Below are positions 1 through 8,748 of a stretch of 64,000 nt of DNA, piece after piece. How positions within the stretch are numbered: position 1 is the stretch's first letter; every line of letters begins with the position of its first letter. The stretch is from contig CAWFGS010000003.1 of assembly GCA_963815535.1 (NCBI GenBank), forward strand, positions 450,111-514,110, given 5' to 3'. The position numbers and the translations under genes were made by a program. Origin of the DNA: CAWFGS01 sp963815535. Its GTDB lineage: Bacteria > Pseudomonadota > Alphaproteobacteria > Sphingomonadales > Sphingomonadaceae. The notes below the pieces were generated by a model, which ran no database searches, was not told the origin of the DNA, and was given only the letters and a program-made list of their open reading frames with translations.

Positions 1-162
1 CAGCTCGCTTTGCGTAACGCCGGTTTGCGCCGAACCTTCCTCGACAGTGGGCAAATCCATCGGATCGTTGGTATCGTCCGTCGCGCCGCCGCATGCGGCC
101 AGGGCGAGGGGCAGAGTCAGTAGGGGAATGGCGGCGGCGAGAGCGGTTCGGGTGAGGCGCAT
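1..162 (-). CDS. Putative small lipoprotein (3' end outside window)
   Basis: The reverse strand encodes 54 codons that run off the left edge. The start ATG is preceded by GGAGA at good spacing. The protein opens with Arg-containing n-region MRLTRT, a hydrophobic core rich in Ala/Leu/Pro, and a lipobox LALAAC, so it should be a signal-peptidase-II lipoprotein with Cys24 as the acylated residue. The mature part visible is acidic and Thr/Asp-rich and has no family I recognise. It is divergent from purT. Function unknown. Confidence 0.7.
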   Translation of the reverse strand, partial: MRLTRTALAAAIPLLTLPLALAACGGATDDTNDPMDLPTVEEGSAQTGVTQSEL

Positions 163-248
163 GGGTGTCTCCGGTTGGTAAGCGTTTGCCAGTCAACGCC
201 CGCGCGGCCATGAGTTTCCCGAATGCACCCGTCACGAAAGGGCGAACG

Positions 249-1454
249 ATGGCTTTTACCACCCGCATATTGCTGCTCGGTTCGGGCGAACTGGGCCGCG
301 AATTCGTGATTTCGGCGAAGCGGCTGGGCGCTTACGTCGTCGCCTGCGACGCCTATGACGATGCGCCCGCCATGCAGATGGCCGACACGCGCGAGGTGTT
401 TTCGATGCTGGACGGGGCGGCGTTGCGCGCGGCCATCGACCGCCACCGGCCGGACCTGATCGTGCCGGAAGTGGAAGCGATCCGCACGCAGGTTCTGGCG
501 CAAGCGGAAGGCGAAGGGATCACCGTCGTCCCGTCCGCCCGCGCCGCGCAATTGACGATGAACCGCGACGCCATCCGCGATCTGGCAGCGGGCAAGCTGG
601 GGCTGGCAACCTCTCCTTACGCCTATGCCGAAGGTCTGGACCAGATGCGCGACGCGGCAAAACAGGTGGGTTTTCCCTGCGTGGTGAAGCCGGTCATGTC
701 GTCATCGGGCAAGGGCCAGCGCGTGGTGCGCGATGCGGGCGAACTGGCGGCGGCGTGGGACTATGCCGTCGCAAATATGCGCGGCGACCGGGCGCGGGTC
801 ATCGTGGAGGCGTTCGTGCCGTTCGATTACGAAATCACCTTGCTGACGGTGCGGCATAAAGGCGCGGATGGCGGCGACCGCGTGACGTTCTGCCCACCTA
901 TCGGCCATCGGCAGGAAAACGGCGACTATCGTGAAAGCTGGCAACCCGCCGCCGTGCCGGACGACGTGCTGGAACGCGCGCAGGACATGGCCCGGCGGGT
1001 GGTTGATGAACTGGGCGGTTACGGCCTGTTCGGCGTGGAGTTCTTCGTCGTTGCGAAAGACGGCGCGGACGGAGTGTTGTTCTGCGAATTGAGTCCGCGT
1101 CCGCACGATACCGGCATGGTCACCTTGGCGTCGCAGAACCTGACCGAGTTCGATCTGCACGCCCGTGCCATCATGGGGCTGCCCATTCCCCAAACGATCG
1201 CTGCGCGCCCGTCCGCATCCGCCGTAATCCTGGGGACGGGCGACTGCGACGCGTTCCGTTTCGGCGGGTTGGCACAAGCATTGGCATTGGTGGTGGAAGG
1301 CGGCACGGTCGATATCCGCCTGTTCGGGAAACCGACCACGCGGCCAGGCCGCCGCATGGGCGTGGCGCTGGCCACTGGCCCCACCACCCAAGAAGCGCGC
1401 GCCATCGCTGTCACGGCCGCCCAGCGCGTGCGGATAGATCGCGCCGATCCCTAA
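249..1454 (+). CDS. purT: Formate-dependent phosphoribosylglycinamide formyltransferase (GAR transformylase 2)
   Basis: A 401-residue ATP-grasp enzyme that makes formyl-GAR from GAR, formate and ATP in the third step of purine synthesis, in the cytoplasm. The N-terminus has the PurT signature ILLLGSGELGREF, followed by a pre-ATP-grasp domain. The central ATP-grasp domain carries VVKPVMSSSGKGQ (about residues 145-157), and FCELSPRPHDTGMV falls near residue 280. Length fits the family (about 390-400). I chose the ATG followed by AFTTRILLLG, with AAAGGG just upstream. An upstream in-frame ATG would add 28 residues with no family resemblance. The gene converges on katG across a hairpin. Enzymes of this family are an alternative to PurN. 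Confidence 0.95.
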   Translation: MAFTTRILLLGSGELGREFVISAKRLGAYVVACDAYDDAPAMQMADTREVFSMLDGAALRAAIDRHRPDLIVPEVEAIRTQVLAQAEGEGITVVPSARAAQLTMNRDAIRDLAAGKLGLATSPYAYAEGLDQMRDAAKQVGFPCVVKPVMSSSGKGQRVVRDAGELAAAWDYAVANMRGDRARVIVEAFVPFDYEITLLTVRHKGADGGDRVTFCPPIGHRQENGDYRESWQPAAVPDDVLERAQDMARRVVDELGGYGLFGVEFFVVAKDGADGVLFCELSPRPHDTGMVTLASQNLTEFDLHARAIMGLPIPQTIAARPSASAVILGTGDCDAFRFGGLAQALALVVEGGTVDIRLFGKPTTRPGRRMGVALATGPTTQEARAIAVTAAQRVRIDRADP

Positions 1455-1458
1455 ACGA

Positions 1459-1493
1459 AACGCGGCCTCTCCCGCGAAGGGAAAGGCCGCGTT
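1459..1493. terminator. Bidirectional hairpin between purT and katG
   Basis: A perfect 10-bp stem (AACGCGGCCT pairing with AGGCCGCGTT) around a 15-nt loop lies between the convergent ends of purT and katG. There is no strong U-tract, so termination strength is uncertain, but the position and symmetry fit a shared terminator. Confidence 0.6.
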
Positions 1494-1516
1494 GCATCGT
1501 CGGTGTCGCCCCCGCG

Positions 1517-3712
1517 TTATGCCAGATCGAACCGGTCGGCGTTCATCACCTTGGTCCAGGCGGCAACGAAATGGTCCACGAACATGCGTTCGTTGCCCGT
1601 TTCGGCATAGACTTCCGCGACGGAGCGAAGTTGCGAATTCGACCCGAAGATCAGATCGGTTCGGGTCGCTCGCCACAATTCCTCGTCCGTATCGCGGTCG
1701 CTGCCGATGAACTCTTCGTCCCCGCTGGTATCGACCACTTTCCACGCGGTCCGCATATCGAGCAGGTTCTTGAAAAACGCATTGTCGAGCTTGCCCGGAG
1801 TGTCCGTCAGCACGCCGACCTTCGAATTGCCGCTATTGGCCCCCAGCACGCGCAAACCACCGATCAGCGCGGTCATTTCGGGGATCGACAGCCCCAGCAA
1901 CGATGCGCGATCCAGCATCAGATCTTCGGTTTTCACCGAATGTTTGGTGCTGAGATAATTGCGGAACGCGTCGGCTTTGGGTTCCAGCGGTTCGAAACTT
2001 TCCGCATCGGTGTGCTCCGCCTTCGCATCGCCGCGGCCGCTGGTGAACGGCACTGCGATGTCGAAACCTGCATCCTTTGCCGCGCGTTCGACTGCCGCCG
2101 TTCCGCCCAGCACGATCAGATCGGCCATGCTTACGGCACGGTCGCCCCTGATCTCTTCCAGCTTGGACAGCACGCTCGACAATTCGTCCGGGTCGTTGAC
2201 TGCCCAGGCGTTCTGCGGGGCCAACCGGATATGCGCGCCGTTCGCGCCGCCACGATGGTCGCTGACGCGATAGGTGGAGGCCGATCCCCACGCCGCCTTG
2301 ACCAATTGCGCCGTCGTCAGCCCGCTTTCCAGAATGGCGGATTTCAGCGACGCGACATCGCTGTCCGAAATCGGCGTCCCGGCGGGAACGGGATCCTGCC
2401 AGATCAGATCTTCTTCCGGTACGTCCGGCCCCTGATACCGGATTTTCGGCCCCATATCGCGGTGGCACAGTTTGAACCATGCACGGGCGAAGGCATCGTC
2501 CAGCGCAGCCTGATCGTTACGGAACCGTTCGGAAATCGCGCGGTATGCGGGATCGACTTTCAGCGCCATGTCGGCGGTGGTCATCATCGTCGGAACCAGT
2601 TTGGACGGATCGTGCGCGGCAGGCGCCATATCCTCTTCGCGCTGGTCGATCGGCTGCCATTGTTTGGCCCCCGCCGGGCTTTCCACCAGTTCGTATTCGT
2701 AATCGAGCAGCAGGCGGAAATAATTGCCGTTCCACTGCGTCGGGGTGTTGGACCACGATCCCTCCAACCCGGACGTGATCGCATGTTCGCCCGACCCGGA
2801 TTCAAATCCGCTGGTCCAGCCAAGTCCCTGAAACGCGATGTCCGCGCCTTCGGGTTCCGCACCGATCAGGCTGGCATCGCCCGCGCCATGCGCCTTGCCG
2901 AAAGCGTGGCCGCCTGCAGTCAGCGCGACGGTTTCTTCATCGTTCATGGCCATTCGGGCGAAGGTTTCGCGCATGTCGCGGCCCGATTGCATGGGATCGG
3001 CATTGCCGCCCGGACCTTCGGGATTGACGTAGATCAGACCCATCTGGATCGCGGCGAGCGGATCTTCCAACGCCCATTCCTTGTCCGGCTGAATGCGGGT
3101 TTCCGCACCCTGATCAATCATGACCTCTTCCGTGCCCCAATAGATGTCGGTTTCGGGTTCGAACACGTCCGCGCGTCCGCCGCCGAAGCCGAAGACGGGC
3201 CCACCCATGCTTTCGATCGCGACATTGCCGGTCAGGATGAACAGATCGGCCCAACTGATGTTGCGCCCGTATTTCTGTTTGATCGGCCACAGCAAACGCC
3301 GCGCCTTGTCCAGATTGGCGTTGTCGGGCCAGCTGTTGAGCGGGGCGAAGCGTTGCTGCCCGCTGCTGGATCCGCCGCGCCCGTCCGCCGTGCGATACGT
3401 GCCCGCCGCGTGCCAGGCCATGCGAATGAAGAACGGGCCGTAATGCCCGTAATCCGCCGGCCACCAGGGCTGGCTGTCGGTCATCAACGCGTGCAGATCC
3501 TGCTTCAGCGCCGTATAATCGAGCGTATTGAAAGCTTCCGCATAATTGAAATCGTCGCCCAACGGACTGGCGGATTTGCCGCCCGTGGTCAGGATGTTCA
3601 GCTGCAGCGCATCGGGCCACCAGTCGCGGTTGCCGCGCCCATGAAGCTGGCGCTGTTCGCCTTTGCTTGCGTTGAAGGGGCAACCAGCGAAATTCGGGTC
3701 TGCTTCGGCCAT
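1517..3712 (-). CDS. katG: Catalase-peroxidase
   Basis: A 731-residue bifunctional heme enzyme that removes H2O2 by catalase and peroxidase activity. The duplicated peroxidase architecture is complete, with an active N-terminal and a heme-less C-terminal half. The distal heme triad is visible as Arg97, Trp100 and His101 in RMAWHAAGTYR. The proximal His269 lies in TAGGHAFGKAHG. The Met-Tyr-Trp crosslink that gives catalase activity is predicted from Trp100, Tyr228 and Met254. I chose the ATG followed by AEADPNFAG because GGGAGAGA precedes it and upstream in-frame codons do not resemble KatG. It is a single-gene unit; no OxyR gene is adjacent. Its antisense strand carries a long open frame that is only a shadow. 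Confidence 0.97.
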   Translation of the reverse strand: MAEADPNFAGCPFNASKGEQRQLHGRGNRDWWPDALQLNILTTGGKSASPLGDDFNYAEAFNTLDYTALKQDLHALMTDSQPWWPADYGHYGPFFIRMAWHAAGTYRTADGRGGSSSGQQRFAPLNSWPDNANLDKARRLLWPIKQKYGRNISWADLFILTGNVAIESMGGPVFGFGGGRADVFEPETDIYWGTEEVMIDQGAETRIQPDKEWALEDPLAAIQMGLIYVNPEGPGGNADPMQSGRDMRETFARMAMNDEETVALTAGGHAFGKAHGAGDASLIGAEPEGADIAFQGLGWTSGFESGSGEHAITSGLEGSWSNTPTQWNGNYFRLLLDYEYELVESPAGAKQWQPIDQREEDMAPAAHDPSKLVPTMMTTADMALKVDPAYRAISERFRNDQAALDDAFARAWFKLCHRDMGPKIRYQGPDVPEEDLIWQDPVPAGTPISDSDVASLKSAILESGLTTAQLVKAAWGSASTYRVSDHRGGANGAHIRLAPQNAWAVNDPDELSSVLSKLEEIRGDRAVSMADLIVLGGTAAVERAAKDAGFDIAVPFTSGRGDAKAEHTDAESFEPLEPKADAFRNYLSTKHSVKTEDLMLDRASLLGLSIPEMTALIGGLRVLGANSGNSKVGVLTDTPGKLDNAFFKNLLDMRTAWKVVDTSGDEEFIGSDRDTDEELWRATRTDLIFGSNSQLRSVAEVYAETGNERMFVDHFVAAWTKVMNADRFDLA

Positions 3713-3826
3713 TCGTTCTCTCCCATTCTTATGTGTGATTTCGGCTTTATCACAACATCGGGAATTAGGCGAAACGATTAAACGGGTGACCACAATCGGT
3801 TTTGGCGATCGATGTGGCAAACGCAA

Positions 3827-3862
3827 ACCCCGCATTCGCCGTCGGTATGGCGAATGCGGGGT
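3827..3862 (-). terminator. Strong hairpin downstream of the His/Arg-rich gene
   Basis: A perfect 14-bp inverted repeat (ACCCCGCATTCGCC / GGCGAATGCGGGGT, 8-nt loop) sits 26 bp after the stop codon of the minus-strand gene ending at 3889 and upstream of katG. On the minus strand it is followed by TTGCGTTTGC, only a weak U-tract. Confidence 0.65.
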
Positions 3863-3888
3863 GCGGCTATTGTTGGTTGCGCTGAAAC

Positions 3889-4329
3889 TCAGTGACGGCG
3901 ATGGCTGCGTCCGCGATGGCCGAAGCCCCGGCTCTTGAACCCCCGGCTTTTGAACCCACCGCGATGGCGGAACCTCGACCCGCCGAAACTGCCGTGGCGC
4001 GAACCGAACCGCGACCGGTGGCCGAAATTGCGATGGCCGTGATGCTTTTTCAGCTTGTACGCCTTGCCATGAACGCCGTGAACGCCGTGGTGACCGTTGT
4101 CGTGATGGGCGCTGCTGCGGTGATCCCGGCGATCCCTATGGTCCCGATGATCCCGGTGATCGCGATAGTCGCGGTCGGAATGCTGGGCGCGGTGGCCACG
4201 ATGATTGACCTGCTAGAAAGTGGCGGCCGCTTCGCTGGCGATCGGGGCCTGTACGGGTGCGGCCAAAGTGGGTGTGGCAATCGCGGCTGCGAACAAGGCG
4301 GGAATGGCGAGTAATGAACGGGGAAGCAT
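3889..4329 (-). pseudogene. Secreted His/Arg/Gly-rich protein interrupted by an in-frame amber codon
   Basis: The minus-strand frame starts at an ATG with AGGAG nine bases upstream and encodes a clean Sec signal peptide (MLPRSLLAIPALF... cleavage after TLA). It meets TAG at codon 39 (4213-4215), then continues open in the same frame for 107 more codons to TGA. The downstream part is unmistakably protein-like: RDHRD repeats, then His/Gly-rich HHGVHGVHG, then a basic Gly/Phe/Arg tail with repeats of FKSRG and GHRGR. Similar small periplasmic basic/His-rich proteins occur in sphingomonads; a metal-binding or envelope role would be a guess. One base change (TAG back to CAG) restores a 146-residue protein. 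A strong hairpin follows it. Confidence 0.6.
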
Positions 4330-4474
4330 AAGTTGAACTCCTGATAAAGAATGGCTTGGTAAGTAATGGTCTTACCTGCTTGTTCGCGGCATCCCTGCAA
4401 TAGGTTACATCGGGCGACGATATGTCGTGGCGATCGCGCGTGACGCGGGCGGGGCGGTGCGTTACAGGCCGCGC

Positions 4475-5497
4475 ATGACAGATTATGCGAAAAGCGCGGA
4501 TTTGATGCGGCGCGGCACCGATTTCCTCGGCAGCGAACATGCGATCCTGTGCGGCGCGATGAGCTGGGTTTCCGAACGCAATCTGGTTGCCGCCATATCC
4601 AATGCGGGCGGTTTCGGCGTGATCGCATGCGGGGCGATGACGCCGGACCTGCTCGATACCGAAATCGCCGAGACGAAAGCGCGGACGGACAAACCCTTCG
4701 GCGTGAACCTGATCACCATGCACCCCGCTCTGTTCGACCTGATCGACGTGTGCGCGAAGCACAAAGTGTCGCATGTCGTGCTGGCAGGCGGCATTCCGCC
4801 CAAGGGCAGCGTCGATGCGATCAAGGCGTTCGGCGCGAAAGTGATCGTGTTCGCGCCGACATTGGCGCTGGCGAAGAAGCTGTTGCGCCAGGACAGGGGC
4901 GCCGGCGGCGATGCCCTGGTGATCGAGGGGATGGAGGCCGGCGGCCATATCGGCCCGGTTTCGACCAGCGTTCTGGCGCAGGAATTCCTGCCGGCCCTAT
5001 CGCAGGATCATCTGGTGTTCGTCGCAGGGGGCATCGGGCGCGGTGAAGCGATTGCCGGCTACCTCGAAATGGGGGCGGTCGGCGTGCAGTTGGGCACGCG
5101 CTTCGCCTGCGCCACCGAAAGCATCGCGCATGACAATTTCAAAAAAGCGTTCTTCCGCGCCAATGCCCGCGATGCGGTGGCGAGCGTGCAGGTCGATGCG
5201 CGCTTGCCGGTCATTCCCGTGCGCGCGCTGAAGAACAAGGGGACCGAAGCGTTCACCGGCAAACAGCGCGAGGTCGCGGGTTTACTGGATACAGAAGGTC
5301 TGGCCATGCAGGAGGCGCAGCTGCAGATCGAACATTACTGGGCAGGCGCGCTGCGCCGCGCGGTGGTGGACGGCGATGTCGAAAATGGATCGCTGATGGC
5401 CGGGCAATCGGTCGGCATGGTGACGAAAGAGGAGCCTGCGGCGGATATCGTGGCGGAATTGATGACCCAATGCGAAGCTGCGCTGGGGCGGCGTTGA
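4475..5497 (+). CDS. Nitronate monooxygenase family protein (NPD/2-nitropropane dioxygenase-like)
   Basis: A 340-residue flavin TIM-barrel protein of the nitronate monooxygenase/FabK-like superfamily. Recognisable elements are the N-terminal substrate/FMN segment ending GAMSW, SNAGGFGVIACG (about 38-49), GVNLIT, VLAGGIPP, EGMEAGGHIG (about 150-159) with the catalytic-region His, and the FMN-phosphate loop VAGGIGRGEAIAGYLEMGAVGVQLGTRF. Members oxidise alkyl nitronates or reduce enoyl thioesters; the substrate cannot be told from sequence here. I chose the ATG followed by TDYAKS; a GTG 16 codons earlier is possible and neither has a strong Shine-Dalgarno. The gene stands alone. Confidence 0.88.
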   Translation: MTDYAKSADLMRRGTDFLGSEHAILCGAMSWVSERNLVAAISNAGGFGVIACGAMTPDLLDTEIAETKARTDKPFGVNLITMHPALFDLIDVCAKHKVSHVVLAGGIPPKGSVDAIKAFGAKVIVFAPTLALAKKLLRQDRGAGGDALVIEGMEAGGHIGPVSTSVLAQEFLPALSQDHLVFVAGGIGRGEAIAGYLEMGAVGVQLGTRFACATESIAHDNFKKAFFRANARDAVASVQVDARLPVIPVRALKNKGTEAFTGKQREVAGLLDTEGLAMQEAQLQIEHYWAGALRRAVVDGDVENGSLMAGQSVGMVTKEEPAADIVAELMTQCEAALGRR

Positions 5498-5589
5498 TAC
5501 CGGGCGCATAACGTAACTTAGGTTGCGGCAGGAACGCGCAAGCCGCCGGCAGCGCTTAGAGGGCATGACCGCACCCAATTCGCCCTGTT

Positions 5590-6138
5590 ATGACTGATCC
5601 ATCCGATTGGCTTTCGAGCTGGGACCGGGTCGGTTCCATCGCCGCCCTTTCCATCGCGAGTTTCCTTTTGATCGTCGTGCTTACCCGCCTGTCGGGCAAG
5701 CGGACGACCGGGCAGATGAACAATTTCGATTGGATATTCACCGTTGCGGTCGGCAGCCTGGTCGCGAGCGGCATCCTGCTGCGCGACATTTCTTTGCTGG
5801 ATGCGATGGTGGCCGTGGTGACGTTGGGTCTGTGCCAGTATGGGCTGACCTGGCTGTTGGTTCGGTCCGATCTTGCGACCAGATTGGTCAAGGCCACACC
5901 CACGCTGCTGACGCATAAGGGCGATTATCTGTACGACGCGATGAAACGCACACGCGTGACGAAAGCGGAGATCGATTCCGCGCTGCGGCGCGAAGGGTTG
6001 CTGGAAAACGACGCCGCCAATTGGGTGGTGCTGGAAACGGACGGTACGTTTTCGATCATTCCGACGCAGCCATCGCGGCTGGAAAATGCCGCCGCGATGG
6101 AAGGGGTGGAAACGCCGCCCGATTTTCACACGAATTAG
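5590..6138 (+). CDS. DUF421 (YetF-like) inner-membrane protein
   Basis: A 182-residue protein with three hydrophobic segments in the first 100 residues, then a soluble C-terminal domain. The pattern LTRLSGKRTTGQMNNFDWIF and the following VGSLVASGILL are characteristic of the DUF421 family, represented by Bacillus YetF. The soluble part contains the conserved KATPTLLTHKGDYLYDAMKRTRVT stretch, split here only for description. Known family members affect envelope or spore properties, but no biochemical function is established. The gene converges on the LytTR regulator with a 42-bp gap. Confidence 0.85.
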   Translation: MTDPSDWLSSWDRVGSIAALSIASFLLIVVLTRLSGKRTTGQMNNFDWIFTVAVGSLVASGILLRDISLLDAMVAVVTLGLCQYGLTWLLVRSDLATRLVKATPTLLTHKGDYLYDAMKRTRVTKAEIDSALRREGLLENDAANWVVLETDGTFSIIPTQPSRLENAAAMEGVETPPDFHTN

Positions 6139-6180
6139 TGCGGCGCACGGTCGGAGGGCCCGATCAGAAGCACACAACGA

Positions 6181-7081
6181 TCAAAGCGCCCGGTCGAGCC
6201 ACCCCGCCGCACGCAGCTTTGCGACATTGGGGCGGCTGACGGGGACCACGAGATCGCCGGTCAGCACCAGTTCCACTTCCCGCCCCTTGCGCCGGTGGCC
6301 ACGCACCGCGCCGCGCGCCGCCCACCATCCGCGATGGACGCGTTCGCCGTGCCCGCGTTCGCCCTGTTCGCCCGGCAGTTTCGCGATCGCATCGCCCAGG
6401 TTCATCAGCAACATCTCACTTTGCCCCGCGCCGTGGACGCGGACATAATGGTCCTCCACCGACAGTGCGTGAATGGCGGGAAAGCCGGCGGGGAGAAGCG
6501 CGTGCAACGCGGTTTCGACAGGCGGTTCAGTCTCTGCGATGGGCCTGGTCCAGGGTTTCTCCGTTCCCGGCATCGTGCGGCACCGCGAACATCAGCCGCA
6601 TCAGCCCATAAATGCCCAGCCCGATCCCCGTCGTCTGCGCGTAAAGCAGCGCGTAATCCGCCCCCGACAGCCGCTGCGACACCTGCATGCCCGCGATCAC
6701 GAACGCGATCAGCCAGGTCATCGGCAAGCCTGCGATCAGGCAGGACACCGCGATCGCCAGACCGTGCGGCACGCGCGTTTCGGCGGCGAGCCAGTCCGCG
6801 GCGATATTGAGCGGGCGGAAAATCGCGTAACCGATCGCGCCGACGCCGATCCAATAGGCAAGCCGCAAGGCCACCGGCATGGAATACGTCCCGAACGGCC
6901 CCAGCAGCCCCAGCACGAATGCGATCGCCACCAGCGCGAACAGTTCGATGGCGAGCCACCGGAAACCGCCCCGATGGCGCGACTGCGCGGATGGGCGAAC
7001 GGTCCGTTCCCGCGCCGGTTCGCGTATCGGGGGGTCCGTTCGCGTAATGTCGGTTGATCGGTGCATCGCAGGTGGCATCAT
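6181..7081 (-). pseudogene. LytTR-family membrane-anchored transcription regulator, frameshifted
   Basis: The upstream part encodes a basic N-terminus and four hydrophobic helices (for example LAIELFALVAIAFVLG and AIAVSCLIAGLPMTWL). The downstream part, in a frame shifted by one, encodes a full LytTR DNA-binding domain (HALSVEDHYVRVH, VHRGWWAARGAV, VPVSRPNVAKLRAAGWL). Sphingomonad homologues carry both parts in one chain. Removing one G from the GGG at 6541-6543 fuses them through a natural linker (DQAIAETEPP). The total length is 3n+1, as a one-base insertion predicts, and the repaired protein is 299 residues. As read, the membrane half stops at 6527, while an ATG at 6573 could start a separate DNA-binding protein. 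The start is uncertain among GTG 7096, ATG 7081 and ATG 7066. Divergent from the DUF2306 gene. Confidence 0.75.
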
Positions 7082-7115
7082 GCCCGCCAGTCCCACCGCC
7101 TGCCAAGAGGATTTT

Positions 7116-7697
7116 ATGAAACGACCCGTGACCCGCGCTCAGCAGCCCGCCGACTACCGCGATGCGGGAAGCAACTTGCGCATCTATGCGATTACCGCCG
7201 CGATCACGATCGCCGTCACGGCGGGGCTGACCATCGCATCGGCCATGTCGGGCGGTTTTGCATCCGCCGACCCCGCAGGTGCACTGGCCCGCGACACCGG
7301 CGTCGCGACCAACCGATGGAGCGTGCCGATCATTATCCATCTGGGCACCGCGCTTCCTTCCCTGCTGTTGGGCGGGTTCATCCTGTGGCGGCGTAAGGGA
7401 ACTGCGCTGCATCGCATGTTGGGGCGCATCTATACCGCGATGATGCTGATCACCGCCGTCACCAGTTTCTGGATCGGCCGCCCCGGCACGGGGATTGGCG
7501 GCGGCGGGTTCAGCTTCATCCATATCTTTTCGGTCTGGACCCTGTTCGCGATCCCGTGGGGCATCCACAATGCGCGGCGCGGCAATATCGTGGCCCATCA
7601 ACGGACCATGCGCGGCCTGTATATCGGTCTGATGATGGCCGGGCTGTTCACCATGATCCCCGGCCGTTTGTTGGGCGCGGCGGTGTTCGGCTGGTAA
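7116..7697 (+). CDS. DUF2306-type membrane protein
   Basis: A 193-residue integral membrane protein with about five hydrophobic segments. Family landmarks are the conserved His in IIIHLGTALPSLLLGG, LHRMLGRIYTA, FSFIHIFSVW and AHQRTMRGLYIG. It matches predicted membrane proteins of the DUF2306/COG5395 group, whose conserved His residues suggest a cofactor site, but no function is established. AAGAGG lies six bases before the ATG. It is transcribed divergently from the LytTR membrane regulator; LytTR regulators often sit next to a membrane-protein target, so co-regulation is plausible but unproven. Confidence 0.8.
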   Translation: MKRPVTRAQQPADYRDAGSNLRIYAITAAITIAVTAGLTIASAMSGGFASADPAGALARDTGVATNRWSVPIIIHLGTALPSLLLGGFILWRRKGTALHRMLGRIYTAMMLITAVTSFWIGRPGTGIGGGGFSFIHIFSVWTLFAIPWGIHNARRGNIVAHQRTMRGLYIGLMMAGLFTMIPGRLLGAAVFGW

Positions 7698-7790
7698 CGG
7701 TGCGGCGGCAGCGCTTGGGGGGCGGCCCTTGCGCGCATCCCGCCATCGCTGCATTGTACGGCGTATCATGTAAGGCGAAGGAGAGATGCC

Positions 7791-8681
7791 ATGTGCGACG
7801 ATTTTACGCAGGACCGCGAAGATGCGGGGCTGGCGGCCAAGGGTCTCAACCGCCGGCAGTTCGCCGCAATGGGCGGGGTCGCCGCCATCGCCGCCTGCGC
7901 GCCGGGAGAGGTTATCGCCGAACAGGATCGCACCGCCAGCGGATCGATTACGCAGCGGGATGTCGCCATCGCCACCCCCGACGGTACGATGGACGCGTTT
8001 TTCGTGCATCCTGCCAGCGGCCCGGCCCCGGCAGTCATCATGTGGCCCGATGTCGCCGGCCTGCGCCCCGCCTATCGCACGATGGCGCAGCGGCTGGCCG
8101 ACGATGGTTATGCCGTGATCGCCGTGAACCCTTATTACCGGGGGGCGAAAGCGCCGGTGCTGGAAAGTTTCGCCGAATGGCGCAGCGATGCCGGGCAAGC
8201 GAAAATCCGCCCCTTGCGCGCGGCGCTGTCGTCCGAAGCCATCATGCGCGATGCCACCGCGCTGGTCGGCTGGCTGGACGATCAGGATGCCGTCGATACC
8301 ACGCGTGGCATCGGTTCGTGCGGATATTGCATGGGCGGGCCGTTCACCGTTTACAGCGCGGCGGCCGTCCCGAACCGCATCGGCGCGGCGGCGAGTTTCC
8401 ACGGCGGCGGTCTGGTCCGCGACGATGCGGACAGCCCGCACAAACTGCTCGCTCGCGCGACCGGGACCGATTATCTGTTCGCCATCGCCCAGAACGACGA
8501 TGCCCGCGCGCCGGACGACAAGGATGCCCTACGCATTGCCGCCAACAGCGCCGAAGTGGACGCCACGGTCGAAGTCTTCGCCGCCGATCACGGCTGGTGC
8601 ACCATCGACAGCCCGGTTTACGACGAAGCCGAAGCGGAACGCGCGCGCGACATGATGCTGGCGATGTTTGCCGAAATGTAG
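7791..8681 (+). CDS. Exported dienelactone hydrolase family protein
   Basis: A 296-residue alpha/beta hydrolase. Residues 19-36 form an unusual export signal: a twin-arginine-like GLNRRQFAAMGG followed by a hydrophobic core and a lipobox-like AIAAC, giving a Tat substrate and possibly a lipoprotein. The catalytic Cys nucleophile lies in GYCMGG near residue 184, and the His is in ADHGWC near residue 265; an Asp of the triad should lie in AIAQNDD. Classical dienelactone hydrolases open carboxymethylenebutenolide rings in aromatic degradation, but no catechol-pathway genes are nearby, so the substrate is unknown. AAGGAGAG precedes the ATG. A hairpin follows. Confidence 0.88.
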   Translation: MCDDFTQDREDAGLAAKGLNRRQFAAMGGVAAIAACAPGEVIAEQDRTASGSITQRDVAIATPDGTMDAFFVHPASGPAPAVIMWPDVAGLRPAYRTMAQRLADDGYAVIAVNPYYRGAKAPVLESFAEWRSDAGQAKIRPLRAALSSEAIMRDATALVGWLDDQDAVDTTRGIGSCGYCMGGPFTVYSAAAVPNRIGAAASFHGGGLVRDDADSPHKLLARATGTDYLFAIAQNDDARAPDDKDALRIAANSAEVDATVEVFAADHGWCTIDSPVYDEAEAERARDMMLAMFAEM

Positions 8682-8688
8682 ACGCAAA

Positions 8689-8718
8689 AAGGGCGCGTTC
8701 ATCGCCGAACGCGCCCTT
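8689..8718. terminator. Bidirectional terminator hairpin
   Basis: A perfect 12-bp stem (AAGGGCGCGTTC / GAACGCGCCCTT, 6-nt loop) lies between two convergent genes. It is flanked by AAAAA on the left, which gives a U-tract for the minus-strand envelope operon, so it should terminate that operon well and may also serve the hydrolase gene. Confidence 0.8.
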
Positions 8719-8748
8719 CCTCGATTCCAGTAGATGCGACTGGGGCGC

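Noticed and set aside
1571..3781. Long open frame of over 700 codons antisense to katG
   Set aside because: It is an exact shadow of the high-GC katG gene; it has no domain resemblance and the sense strand encodes a complete enzyme.
6405..8441. 678-codon minus-strand open frame across the LytTR, DUF2306 and hydrolase genes
   Set aside because: It overlaps three recognisable genes, is Arg/Gly/Ala-rich as expected for a GC-driven shadow, and has no start context.
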